Below, one piece after another: positions 43,043 to 51,822 of a DNA stretch of 64,000 nt. The stretch lies in contig BLSF01000021.1 of the NCBI GenBank assembly GCA_012862575.1, positions 372,001 through 436,000 on the forward strand. The letters run 5' to 3'. Below the pieces are notes generated by a model, which had not been told where the DNA came from, did not search any database, and worked only from the letters and a program-made list of their open reading frames with translations. This DNA is from Parietichytrium sp. I65-24A (taxonomy: Eukaryota > Sar > Bigyra > Thraustochytrida > Thraustochytriidae). Both the position numbers and the translations under genes were made by a program. Each line of letters starts with the position of its first letter. The stretch's first letter is position 1.

Positions 43043-44551
43043 ATGATTCGGAAAGTCGACACACCCCTCGACGTAGATACTGCGGTCACGCTCTCGCTGG
43101 GGCTCTGCGTGGCACTAGTGTGTTCGCTTCTGTATTCGACGTACAATTGGAACAAGAACCACAAGGAGCTCCTCGCTGTCTTGCGTGAGATGCAAAAGAT
43201 CAACCTCGCGAACTCGGGGAACCTTCTGCACTCTCTCCGCTCAATCGAGCAAACCCTGCAACAGGGCAGCAAGGATGTATCGAACAGAGTTAAATACAGT
43301 GGGGAGCAGGTGCAAAAGCAAATAATTGGTCTTCCAGAAGAGCTTTGTGCCGCGCTGTCGCCTGTCCTCAAGGCAGCTCTGGTGGAGTACGAGACGAACC
43401 TCGCGAACTCAAAGCAATTTCTGCACTCTCTTCGCTCAATCGAGCAAACCCTGCAACAGGGCAGCAAGGATGTATCGAACAGAGTTAAATACAGCGGGGA
43501 GCAGGTGCAAAAGCAAATAATTGGTCTTCCAGAAGAGCTTTGTGCCGCGCTGTCGCCTGTCCTCAAGACAGCTCTGGTGCAGTACGAGACGAACCAGCAG
43601 AAGTCAGCCGCGATTGAATCGGTTCAACGTGATGGACTTTCGCTACGTGTACTCAGCGAGAAATTCCGAGACGACAAGGACGTTGTCATGGCAGCCATAC
43701 GGCATAATCCTGATGCTCTTCAGCACGCGACCAATGACCGGAGGGACGACAAGCTTTTCATCGTAAATGTGCTTGGAGACCGACCGCAGGCATTTAAATG
43801 GGCAAGTAAGCGTCTCAGAGGCGACAAAACTGTTGCCCTGGTAGCTGTGAAGCAGGAAGGAAAGGTCCTTGAATTCGCATCAGAGGATCTCAAGAACGAC
43901 AAGGACGTGGTGCTGGCGGCTGTCAGTCAAGCAGGGTCGGCTTTTAAGTACGCTTCTGGTGACATCAAGAGCAGTAGGGAGGTGGTCGCTGCTGCTGTTA
44001 GGCTGAATGTGGATGCTTTTAGCTATGCCTCTGCGGGCGTCCGAAACGACGAGAAATACGCTCTTAGACTTGTAGCTACGCATGCCGGTGTCTTGAAGTG
44101 TCTTTATTTCGGACTCGGAAGAGACAAGGAGTTTGTTCGGAATGCCGTGCAGCAGAACTGGAAAGCTCTCGAGTTCGTAGGAAAGGTTGAAATGAAACAT
44201 GAGCAATACAACAAGTATATGAGGACCAGTTCTAAAGAATATTACGCAGACTGTCGTTCAAAGGAAGAGCGATACAAGAGTGGCCTCGTCATCGCGGCAT
44301 TGGAACAGGATCCACGGGCTATTGAACTCGACCCTTTCGGGTTCAATGATAAAGTGGAGTTTGTTTTGGACGCCGTGAAGAGGGACTGGAGGGTCCTAAA
44401 GTATGCGAAAGCGCACTTTCGAAACAATCACGAGGTCGTCATGGCCGCTGTCGCTCAAAGCAAAAAGGCAATTCTCTACGCATCAGACGATCAGCGAGCT
44501 AGCCTTTCCCCAAAAGTGGCAGGACAGGGAAAAATAAGAGGACATTGGTGA
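43043..44551 (+). CDS. Membrane-anchored DUF4116 repeat protein
   Basis: 502 aa. A TM anchor lies near residues 13-34 (VTLSLGLCVALVCSLLYS). Two near-identical 65-residue helical units come next (LHSLRSIEQTLQQGSKDVSNRVKYSGEQ... IIGLPEELCAALSPVLK). The C-terminal 300 residues hold DUF4116 repeats of about 45-50 residues with the pattern L.FAS..L..DK.VVLAAV.....A...AS, for example KFRDDKDVVMAAI, RLRGDKTVALVAV and DLKNDKDVVLAAV. DUF4116 arrays are probably protein-interaction solenoids and are widely amplified in some protist genomes. Function unknown. ATG 43043 is used because codons upstream in frame are non-ATG. Confidence 0.82.
   Translation: MIRKVDTPLDVDTAVTLSLGLCVALVCSLLYSTYNWNKNHKELLAVLREMQKINLANSGNLLHSLRSIEQTLQQGSKDVSNRVKYSGEQVQKQIIGLPEELCAALSPVLKAALVEYETNLANSKQFLHSLRSIEQTLQQGSKDVSNRVKYSGEQVQKQIIGLPEELCAALSPVLKTALVQYETNQQKSAAIESVQRDGLSLRVLSEKFRDDKDVVMAAIRHNPDALQHATNDRRDDKLFIVNVLGDRPQAFKWASKRLRGDKTVALVAVKQEGKVLEFASEDLKNDKDVVLAAVSQAGSAFKYASGDIKSSREVVAAAVRLNVDAFSYASAGVRNDEKYALRLVATHAGVLKCLYFGLGRDKEFVRNAVQQNWKALEFVGKVEMKHEQYNKYMRTSSKEYYADCRSKEERYKSGLVIAALEQDPRAIELDPFGFNDKVEFVLDAVKRDWRVLKYAKAHFRNNHEVVMAAVAQSKKAILYASDDQRASLSPKVAGQGKIRGHW
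43202..43591 (+). repeat. 195-bp in-frame tandem duplication inside the DUF4116 gene
   Basis: Unit 1 43202-43396 and unit 2 43397-43591, starting AACCTCGCGAACTC in each. They differ at only about a dozen positions, almost all in the first 20 and last 15 bases of the unit; a core of more than 100 bp has only one or two changes. The duplication keeps frame and doubles a coiled-coil segment. Confidence 0.95.
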
Positions 44552-45884
44552 ATACCACTGACGGAACAGACAGAGTAGACCTTGGCTGCGATCTTATCCC
44601 CGAATATGTGATGGATGATCAACAACGCTTATAATTATTCGTGGAATCTAGTACCGGTAACTGATCTATCGAAGGACAAAAAGAAACTCGCAAGTATTTG
44701 TGACGGGGAATGGAAAATAAATCCTCACAAAAATCCTAATAGCTAGCTCTCTAGCTAATGTTTAATGCAGCGGCTTTATCGAGTGAAATTCAACCACAAC
44801 GCCACAACCAGAATTTATCATCTATCTCTTCCTTGTTGACATAGTCGATGGCAGCTTCCAGTGCCTCCGCCATGATTTTATTTCTGTAGACGAGGTGTCG
44901 TTGACCTGGTCATGCTTCGGCCTGAGCATTTTCTGCACGGTATTTCACATAAGAAAGACACCCTACGTAAAATTGGCCACGACAGCGTTGAAAAGCAAGG
45001 GGTACCACGAATAACCGACCGTGTCGCAGGTGCTCCGTATATACGTTCGTAACTCGCCGCTCCCCTTACTTCGACAAGAGATCTAATTCTTTACTTTTGG
45101 TCCTCCATCCTGCCGTCGGTGCGAGTCTGGTTGTGGTTGTCGCCATTGTATGACAAACAACAGTTGCCTCGCTTGTCCTGTTGTGCTCTCTCTTCTATGA
45201 TCGAAGATTCGCTGTGCCCAGAGCCTTGTTGAAAGCCGAAGGAAAGTGTGTTGAGCAAGCACATAACGGGGAATTCTTCCGTTCCCGAAGCCCAACATTC
45301 GGAATTATACAAGGTTGAGGAGCTCAAGCTTAGAGCGAGAAATGGTACAGAGCGATGAAGCACTACTATGTAGGTGCCATTTTACTCTTTACGCAATCAA
45401 ATTTCCTCGCGTACCTAAACAAGAAAGAACTAAATGTTTTCGGCATTTTTTTCTCGACACGGAGCCTCGACCACTTCTTCGGTTCCCAGAAGGAATGATT
45501 TGACAAATATCTCGACAGCAGACTCATTCGCATTCGGCTCTGTTTTGGCGCCAGGAGGGTAGCTTGCCCCGTTTGGCTAACTTTGATGTTGGTCTTGTTC
45601 TGAACTTCCACCCATATCCTGAACCCGCATGCATTCTGGATACAGACCATGTCGTCAGGAGTGAGACTCATCAATACGTCGAATAAGAACGTCGGGGCGG
45701 TGTACATGGAACGTTGCCTATTGAAGAAAGCCGAATTCGTTGTAAAATACCAGGATGGCACCGTGCGTGAGACCGTGATGCAGTTCGATTGCATTATCAC
45801 CCACCCCTTCCTTACTGTAAACAAAGGTTTTGTACTACAGCAGCAATAGCATCTACGTGAACAAAGTTGCATGCGATCATTTGT
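44552..45884. other. Region with possible gene remnants
   Basis: No confident gene. On the minus strand near 44940-45015 a translated CDTVGY-like motif could be a G3 relic of another AIG1-like copy. The frame 45366-45872 is given separately with low confidence. An overlapping plus-strand frame, 45649-45849 (66 aa), is an alternative. Confidence 0.35.
45366..45872 (-). CDS. Possible small hypothetical protein or gene remnant
   Basis: 168-aa open frame from an ATG. The central part (VCIQNACGFRIWVEV...VSQTGQATLLAPKQ) reads like one beta-sandwich domain, but the first 30 residues are Cys-rich and odd and the C-terminal part looks non-coding. The opposite strand also carries a 66-aa frame with natural composition (KYQDGTVRETVMQFDC). 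I cannot decide which, if either, is real. Confidence 0.2.
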   Translation of the reverse strand: MQLCSRRCYCCCSTKPLFTVRKGWVIMQSNCITVSRTVPSWYFTTNSAFFNRQRSMYTAPTFLFDVLMSLTPDDMVCIQNACGFRIWVEVQNKTNIKVSQTGQATLLAPKQSRMRMSLLSRYLSNHSFWEPKKWSRLRVEKKMPKTFSSFLFRYARKFDCVKSKMAPT

Positions 45885-47543
45885 TCACGGCGTCGTTGTC
45901 GAGTCAAAATAGTGCTTCTTTTTCTTGAGCATAGTGTCCAGGCTGAGCGGGTCAAATGGTTGGCTAAGATCAAATAAGCGGTACACAGCCAGAGACACAA
46001 TCATGCAAAATGCACTCATGTAGTATGGCCACCACAAGGTGTCGAGCAAGCGAACCACACCGTCACATAACCCTTCATGGATGAAGTATTGATAGAATGG
46101 GGTGATTTTCTCGCAACCGAAATGATGTCCAATGTCTTGAACGAGCGGGTACGCAGTTTCATTCAAAAGGGTCTCCGAAGCTGTTAATTGCGCCTGACAA
46201 GATGGTGAAACGGAGCTCTCCCTGACTTGGGCAAATGTTTCCCGAAGAGATTGCATTCGCTTGCTTAAACGCAGCAGGCTGACCACATCGTCAAAAGAAG
46301 CAACGAGATCATCGTGCTCTTTTCCAGAGCAGAGTGGAGTGCCTTCGTCATCTCCCAAAGATAGGAACCCAGCCTTTAAATCAGCACGAATTGTTTCAAA
46401 ATGCTGTTCGCCCTCAATGATGTCTTCGAGCACATTACCTCCTTGGCATGTTTGATAGTAGCAGAGAAGCCTGGTATAAACAAGGTTGGACGTATTAAAC
46501 CCGCCATTGTGCGTTTGAGAGGAGAGGGGGACGCAAAGCTCGTCGCTGTTGCCGGATTCGGTGAGGGTTGCGTACAATTCCGGTGTATGAAGATGCGTTG
46601 CCAGGATTCTCTGCAAATTCTGGTCGATTGACGGATAGCAGATATCAGAACCAGCGATAGAAAACGGTTGCAGAACGAGGCCCGCTCCGATGAACAAGCA
46701 GGCCATGGCGAGCCCAACAGTAAACATAATGACCGATAAGATTCTGGCTGGAATTGCAGCTCTCTCTGGAAATCTGTATCGAACAACGGTCAGTAGGTAG
46801 AATGCCACCAGAAGTGCGACCATAAAGATTGCAAATTGATCCTCAATGACCAAGCGAATTCTGACATTGCTGAAGAAATCGGTGTGTGTGTTGTTGCTTT
46901 CCCCAGAGTCCCCGGTGTCAATATCGATCACGAACGGCCCAGATTCCACGTCTGCCAGTTCACCTCGGCTCATATTGGAGATCGAATCGAAAGCTGCGAG
47001 CAGAACCCCTGAAGCATGTGCAGACTCATTCACCCATGAAACCGCGCTCGATTTCAAGTGATCCGATCTGCATGTTTCTTGCAACAGTTTGATGCTCTGA
47101 TTCAGCTCGCCCAACGCGATGTGCGTCTGATTCAACGTTTCCTGTAACTCGAAGCCATCCTTTTCAAAGTCCTGCAGCCCTTGCCTGAAGTGGTCCCCGA
47201 GTGCCTTAATATGCGCCTCCACAGCGTTCGCCAAGATCCAAAACCAGATCGACAGCGCCGTGAAAACGGAAAAGATCCCAAGCCCCACCTTCTTCTTGCG
47301 GTAGTCCTTCGCCCATCGGCACGCACAGCATCTCCATGAGCATCCCGCGCAGATGATCCAAAACAGCCCGCCCAGCACCACCCACAGAATCAAGCACGGC
47401 ACGATCAGCAAGCTCAGCCAGTACGCGTCGGCGTCTGGCGTGGACGACGGCAGCACAAACTCCTTGGACGGCCTGAACCACGTCGAGTCGTGCAGGCGTT
47501 GCACCGTATGAGTCACCTCGTACGACGCCGGCGTGTAGTCCAT
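45885..47543 (-). CDS. Tweety/prominin-like five-TM protein, paralogue 1
   Basis: 552 aa from ATG 47543. TM segments at about residues 42-66 (LIVPCLILWVVLGGLFWIIC), 83-105, 243-263, 273-300 and near 515-535. Large glycosylatable loops lie between TM2 and TM3 and between TM4 and TM5. The motif AGSDICYPSIDQNL after TM4, followed by a CYYQTC motif, resembles the SDFC...PD and YYL-C motifs of tweety (TTYH) proteins; the two long extracellular loops also fit prominin. Tweety proteins sit in curved plasma membranes. The next gene upstream, 48474-50102, is a clear paralogue. Confidence 0.68.
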   Translation of the reverse strand: MDYTPASYEVTHTVQRLHDSTWFRPSKEFVLPSSTPDADAYWLSLLIVPCLILWVVLGGLFWIICAGCSWRCCACRWAKDYRKKKVGLGIFSVFTALSIWFWILANAVEAHIKALGDHFRQGLQDFEKDGFELQETLNQTHIALGELNQSIKLLQETCRSDHLKSSAVSWVNESAHASGVLLAAFDSISNMSRGELADVESGPFVIDIDTGDSGESNNTHTDFFSNVRIRLVIEDQFAIFMVALLVAFYLLTVVRYRFPERAAIPARILSVIMFTVGLAMACLFIGAGLVLQPFSIAGSDICYPSIDQNLQRILATHLHTPELYATLTESGNSDELCVPLSSQTHNGGFNTSNLVYTRLLCYYQTCQGGNVLEDIIEGEQHFETIRADLKAGFLSLGDDEGTPLCSGKEHDDLVASFDDVVSLLRLSKRMQSLRETFAQVRESSVSPSCQAQLTASETLLNETAYPLVQDIGHHFGCEKITPFYQYFIHEGLCDGVVRLLDTLWWPYYMSAFCMIVSLAVYRLFDLSQPFDPLSLDTMLKKKKHYFDSTTTP

Positions 47544-48473
47544 CCCGCCGCAGCCCCTAACTCCCTCTCTGCAAACCCCTTCTCCAACTCTCTCGCGCTC
47601 CGTGTCCCCTGTCGTCTCCTCTTCTCTTCCAAGCTCAAACACAGCATACAAACAATACAAACTGTCGCAGCAACTTGGTTCGAGCTACTCGCAAGTATTG
47701 CCAATGAGTTATTGCCAACATCGATCATCAACACAGTCAATCAACACACAGATCTCCTTTCTCTGTTTCCGTGTGACACTGTGCACGCTCGCAGCTGTGT
47801 ATCTGTGTGGAGGTGTAGGAGTAGATGGTAGATATGGTAGAAGTGCAGCTTGTGGTTTGGCTGTAGTAGACACGCGGAACGTGGTATTCATGGACTGTAG
47901 TGCTCGAGTAATGATAGGAGTAGCGTTGAAGTATGGCGCCTACTAGCTACTAGAGTCTGGACTCCAATGAATACTCAAAGGCTTACTTAGGTACTACTAG
48001 CTAGGTGGCTATCCATATGCCTGTGAGGGAAAGTAATGTCGGTGGTGTGCACTAGACTGTGTAAGGTGTCCTAATAGTAGCTAGCGAACTTACTGCTTCA
48101 TTGCTTGATCAGTCTTTTCCACAGTCAAAAGAAAGTTCTGTATCTTTCAATCAATCAATCAATCAACTTGTGATTTTGATTGATTCTGAGACAGAGTGAG
48201 TAGCCAGCTCGAGTCTAGTACGCTCGAGCAAGAATGCGCGAACTGGGGTTGGCCGTGGGATTGACTCGGTTTGGGCTCCTTCTTCGCGAAGGCAATTCGA
48301 GAGCTTTCAAATCAGGGCCAGAGCGTCTCAACGCGAAGAGGCAGTTGATAGCTTTCTTCGCAAGAGCTAAGTTAGATGACCGTTAAAAAAAAAAAAAAAG
48401 ATGAAAATCGTTTGATCGGTTGATACTAGTACACTATCTCGGCTGGTTTGAGCTCTATCTCGGCTGATTTGAG
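47544..48473. other. Spacer between the two tweety-like paralogues
   Basis: Holds a run of 15 A residues near 48386 and CAAT repeats near 48147-48166. The frames on the plus strand (47490-47946) overlap the upstream leader and show no domain. Confidence 0.45.
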
Positions 48474-50102
48474 CTACAGTCGGACCATCTTTGGAATTTC
48501 TCCTTCTTGGTTCAACGGAGAATAACCGGTTTGAGAAGACGCGTCGCCACGAGTTTGGCCCTCTGGGACCTCCTGCGCAGTAGGAAGGCTCGCGTTTCCC
48601 TTCGGATCAGCGTCCAAATCATTGGTGGCGCGAAAGTTTCGAGGTCGCTGTTGAGTGGAGTTGAAAGGTTCATGATAAGGCTCACCAAGACGAAAGGTCT
48701 GGAACATGATTACAGCCATCAGCAGCAGGAGCGAGCCACTAAAAAACAGCTTCCAGCTTCGAACTAAATTGGCAATGAACGAGTCACAGACATCTTCATA
48801 CAAGGCCTGTGTGTACAGCTGATTGATATCTGTACACTTGAATTCTCTGACGATGTCCGAGAAGACATCGGACAGCTGATCTGTAAATGTGGAATTCACA
48901 TGCTTCAAATCGCTCAGACAATCTTCATTCATGCCGCTTAATTCGCCTTCCAGAGAATCAAAAAAGTTCTCTCCCGTGCTAAGTGCATAATTGAGCGTTT
49001 CCACAGCTTCCACCAAGTAAGGCGTGCCTTTGCAAGTCTGATAGAAGCACAAGACCTCGAGTCCCTGCAATGTCTGCAACTCATCGTCTGAGAGGTCCAG
49101 CGCAGTCAAGTTATTGATAGGCGAACATATCGGGACGTCGAAGTCAGTATTGGTTGCTAGCTCTAAATGCGAGACATTCAAGACCTGGGTCACGACCATC
49201 ATGAGGTTCTGGTCAGGGTCGCTGCAAAAATCAGACCCGACGACGGAGAACGCATGCAAGGCGGCCGAAACAAGAACGGCGAGCATGATGAGAACTAAGC
49301 CGAAGCCAACTGCGAGCAAGAAGGCAAAATTTGCCATGCGCCTCCTGCAGCTCGCGTAGCTCCTGCTTCCTATGTCAAGATAAGAAATGAACGTCGTGAG
49401 AAGGAGAAGCGCGCAAAGTGTGATCATTATGGACGTGAAGACTGTAAGAATGACCTCCTGCGTGTGTTTTGCGTCGCTGGTTTGACCCTTCACAGTTACT
49501 AGTGAAGAGTTCAAGCTTGCCATTTGATCTTCCAACGATTTGATAGTATCAGATATGCTTGCGAGAGTATCGTCAAGACTCGAATTCTTGAGAATTTTTT
49601 TGAGATCGTCTGGACAAGAGCCATCCTCGGCACTGTCAATTGCGTTGCCACAGACCGCGAGGACATCCACAGCTTCATCGGACGCCGAGAGCCAGGAGTT
49701 TACTTGGTTTACGAGGGTTTGAATGCCTTCAATGCCCGATTCAGTGGCCTCGCGCAAAACAAAATTGTTCTGAAACGTAACGGCCCATATCGCAATGGAT
49801 GCCAAAGCGAAAATGCAAAACAGGACGAAGCCGGCCTTCCTATGAGTTCTCTTTGTCCGGCACTTGCAGTTGCATACTGGGATGCAACAAAACACTATCT
49901 CGCAAATAATCACCAACAGCAGCATGACGCATGGAACGATGATGAGGCCGTACCAGTACCTCTCCCAGTCTTCATCATTCACGGGCAAGACGATATCATT
50001 TGAGAACCTGAACGCCACATTGTTGTGCATGGCCTCCACGGCGTCTTGCGCCTCAAAGGAGGGCACCACGTAGCTCTCGTCCACTAATACATTGGAGCTC
50101 AT
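48474..50102 (-). CDS. Tweety/prominin-like five-TM protein, paralogue 2
   Basis: 542 aa from ATG 50102. Same order as paralogue 1: TM1 with the shared IVPC (GLIIVPCVMLLLVIICEIVF), a Cys-rich intracellular loop, TM2, an N-glycosylated coiled-coil loop, TM3-TM4, then VGSDFCSDPDQNL and LCFYQTCKG, a second loop, TM5 and a hydrophilic C-tail. GSDxC...DQNL and YQTC are shared almost exactly between the two genes, which mark them as tandem duplicates that have diverged. Start chosen at the ATG before SSNVLVDES; upstream in-frame codons translate the CCACA repeat. Confidence 0.7.
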   Translation of the reverse strand: MSSNVLVDESYVVPSFEAQDAVEAMHNNVAFRFSNDIVLPVNDEDWERYWYGLIIVPCVMLLLVIICEIVFCCIPVCNCKCRTKRTHRKAGFVLFCIFALASIAIWAVTFQNNFVLREATESGIEGIQTLVNQVNSWLSASDEAVDVLAVCGNAIDSAEDGSCPDDLKKILKNSSLDDTLASISDTIKSLEDQMASLNSSLVTVKGQTSDAKHTQEVILTVFTSIMITLCALLLLTTFISYLDIGSRSYASCRRRMANFAFLLAVGFGLVLIMLAVLVSAALHAFSVVGSDFCSDPDQNLMMVVTQVLNVSHLELATNTDFDVPICSPINNLTALDLSDDELQTLQGLEVLCFYQTCKGTPYLVEAVETLNYALSTGENFFDSLEGELSGMNEDCLSDLKHVNSTFTDQLSDVFSDIVREFKCTDINQLYTQALYEDVCDSFIANLVRSWKLFFSGSLLLLMAVIMFQTFRLGEPYHEPFNSTQQRPRNFRATNDLDADPKGNASLPTAQEVPEGQTRGDASSQTGYSPLNQEGEIPKMVRL

Positions 50103-50121
50103 CTCCGCGAGCGGCCGGCTT

Positions 50122-50188
50122 ACCACACCACACCACACCACACCACACCACACCACACCACACCACACCACACCAAACCAAACCACAC
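50122..50188. repeat. (CCACA)n pentamer microsatellite
   Basis: About twelve pentamer units with two CCAAA variants at the distal end, 20-86 bp upstream of the ATG of tweety-like paralogue 2, probably within its 5' UTR. Confidence 0.95.
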
Positions 50189-50244
50189 CCCGCCGCCGTA
50201 CGCCCCCCTCCCACCAACCGAGTTGCCTGCAGTTCCGCGGAACG

Positions 50245-50254
50245 CGAGTACTCG
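50245..50254. promoter_or_regulatory. CGAGTACTCG palindrome
   Basis: Perfect 10-bp palindrome containing both orientations of the upstream heptamer, 143-152 bp before the ATG at 50102. A further CGAGTAC is at 50364-50370. Confidence 0.4.
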
Positions 50255-51059
50255 GAAGCTCAGGACTCTGTGCTCGCCCAGCCCACCACTGCCGACAAAG
50301 ATATCCCTGAAGACTTGTTACGAAATCAAAGGTACGTATGCTTCACCGCCGCAATAGTGTACCCGAGTACTGAGCACGCCGGGTAGCTGCTATGTTCTCC
50401 ACTCAACACACGTCCGCGACGAGCACTAGGGTCTGCGAACTCGGTGGGGCTGCCCGCATGTCACTACCGAAATCACATCGGACCCAGAGGCTTAGCGCGC
50501 GTACTAGCTAGTACTACTCAGCCGATGCTTCTTTTCATTCATTTTCATTCATTTCAGAACATTCATTCACGTCATTCACTGTATTCACTGGGCGTGTGAG
50601 GGCGTGTGAGGTGTGACTGAGGGCACAAGTCAGCGGACGAAGCCTTGATGATTTACATGACAAGTAGTGCTGTGCTTTACTCAGCGTTCGCTATCAGCAC
50701 ACGATGATAATGTGCCGAAACTCAACTAACTGAACCTAGTTCTGTATTACTTGATGATTGAACTCACGAACTGTCTCGTGTGGCTAACTACGTACTCTGT
50801 ATTACTCTGTACTGGCAGTACTCAGTACCGTACTATCTGTAGACTATCTGCTAGTTAGGCTAGCTAGGCGAGCATCCAGAGCAGGCGTGACCATCGCGTT
50901 GTAGTGAATCAAAAAGCGTTGCAAAAGTGTAAAATGTTCTGAAAGAATTAACGGTGAAGTGCAGTGAGCTAACTGTAACTGTTATATTTTAATTCATTCA
51001 CAGTGTCATTGAAGAATTGACAGTGAATGAACGAATGACTCGGATAATGAATCCCTCAG

Positions 51060-51191
51060 CTACGGATCACTGACCGTGAGTAAGAGCCAATCCAGTATCC
51101 GATCGGGGCTACGGTGAGAAGCTAAGCACCCATTAATACCTCCTCTAAAAGAGCTAATGAGTGACCAGTAACCACCATCTGGTGTTGTCAG
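51060..51191 (+). pseudogene. 5S rRNA-like relic
   Basis: Starts CTACGGATCAC (compare 5S CTACGGCCATAC), has CCAATCC-GTATCCGAT and GAGAAGCTAAGCACC (compare the universal CGGAAGCTAAGCAG box-A region), TTAATAC, GAGTGACCA and CTGGTGTTGTCAG (compare GGGTGCTGTAG). It is 132 nt rather than about 120, with apparent insertions, including a second GCTACGG, and the terminal helix pairs only imperfectly. It looks like a degenerate 5S copy rather than a working gene. Confidence 0.35.
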
Positions 51192-51822
51192 TTGTCCTTG
51201 GAGATGACTGATCGCTACTGACTGCCTCGCTGAAGTGAAGGATTGATTGACCAGTTTGATTGGCCGATTAGTTTGTTGTTGTTGTTGTTGGTTCTGGATT
51301 ATTATTCCGATTCTGAATTCTGAATTCTGATGATGATTGTTGGCTGGCTGTACTGGCTGTGCGACGTTGACCGCGAGATGGGCTCACCACAAGAAACCAG
51401 TGTTGTAGGTAGGTCTCTGCTTTGAGTCTCCCTGGCAACCTCTGGCGCGCGGACTGGACCGGTCGGTTAATGGGTGGTGCTCTCGTCATTCGACAAGGTT
51501 CTGTCGGGTTCTCACGGTTTGACTTGCAATAGTACAAGTCAATTCACCGTCGGGTGAGTCGGGCGTTGGCTCGGTTCGGTTTGGAGCACGAAAGGGAACA
51601 AGGGAACATTCTCCGCTACCTAGCACTTTAGCAATAACTACTGCAGTCCTATTAATCGGCACCCTCCCCATTTCACACCAAAATGCGTACCCGAAAAGAT
51701 ACATTTTGGCACTGTTTTGGAGGCGGGGAACGAGTGAGAAAAGAGCGGAACGAAGGGGTACGCAGCGAGGACCCCCTGTAGACACTGCAGACACTGCAGA
51801 CACTTGCGACGCGGCGCGCGAG

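Larger units (their letters stand above)
50103..51822. other. 5' flank shared by the tweety-like gene and the 7TM-PIPK gene
   Basis: Contains the (CCACA)n array, a perfect CGAGTACTCG palindrome at 50245-50254, another CGAGTAC at 50364-50370, the 5S-like sequence at 51060-51191, and no protein gene I can support. Confidence 0.45.

Noticed and set aside
44940-45015. CDTVGY-like G3 motif on the minus strand
   Set aside because: Only this one motif resembles a GTPase; flanking frames carry stops and I could not align the rest to the AIG1-like gene.
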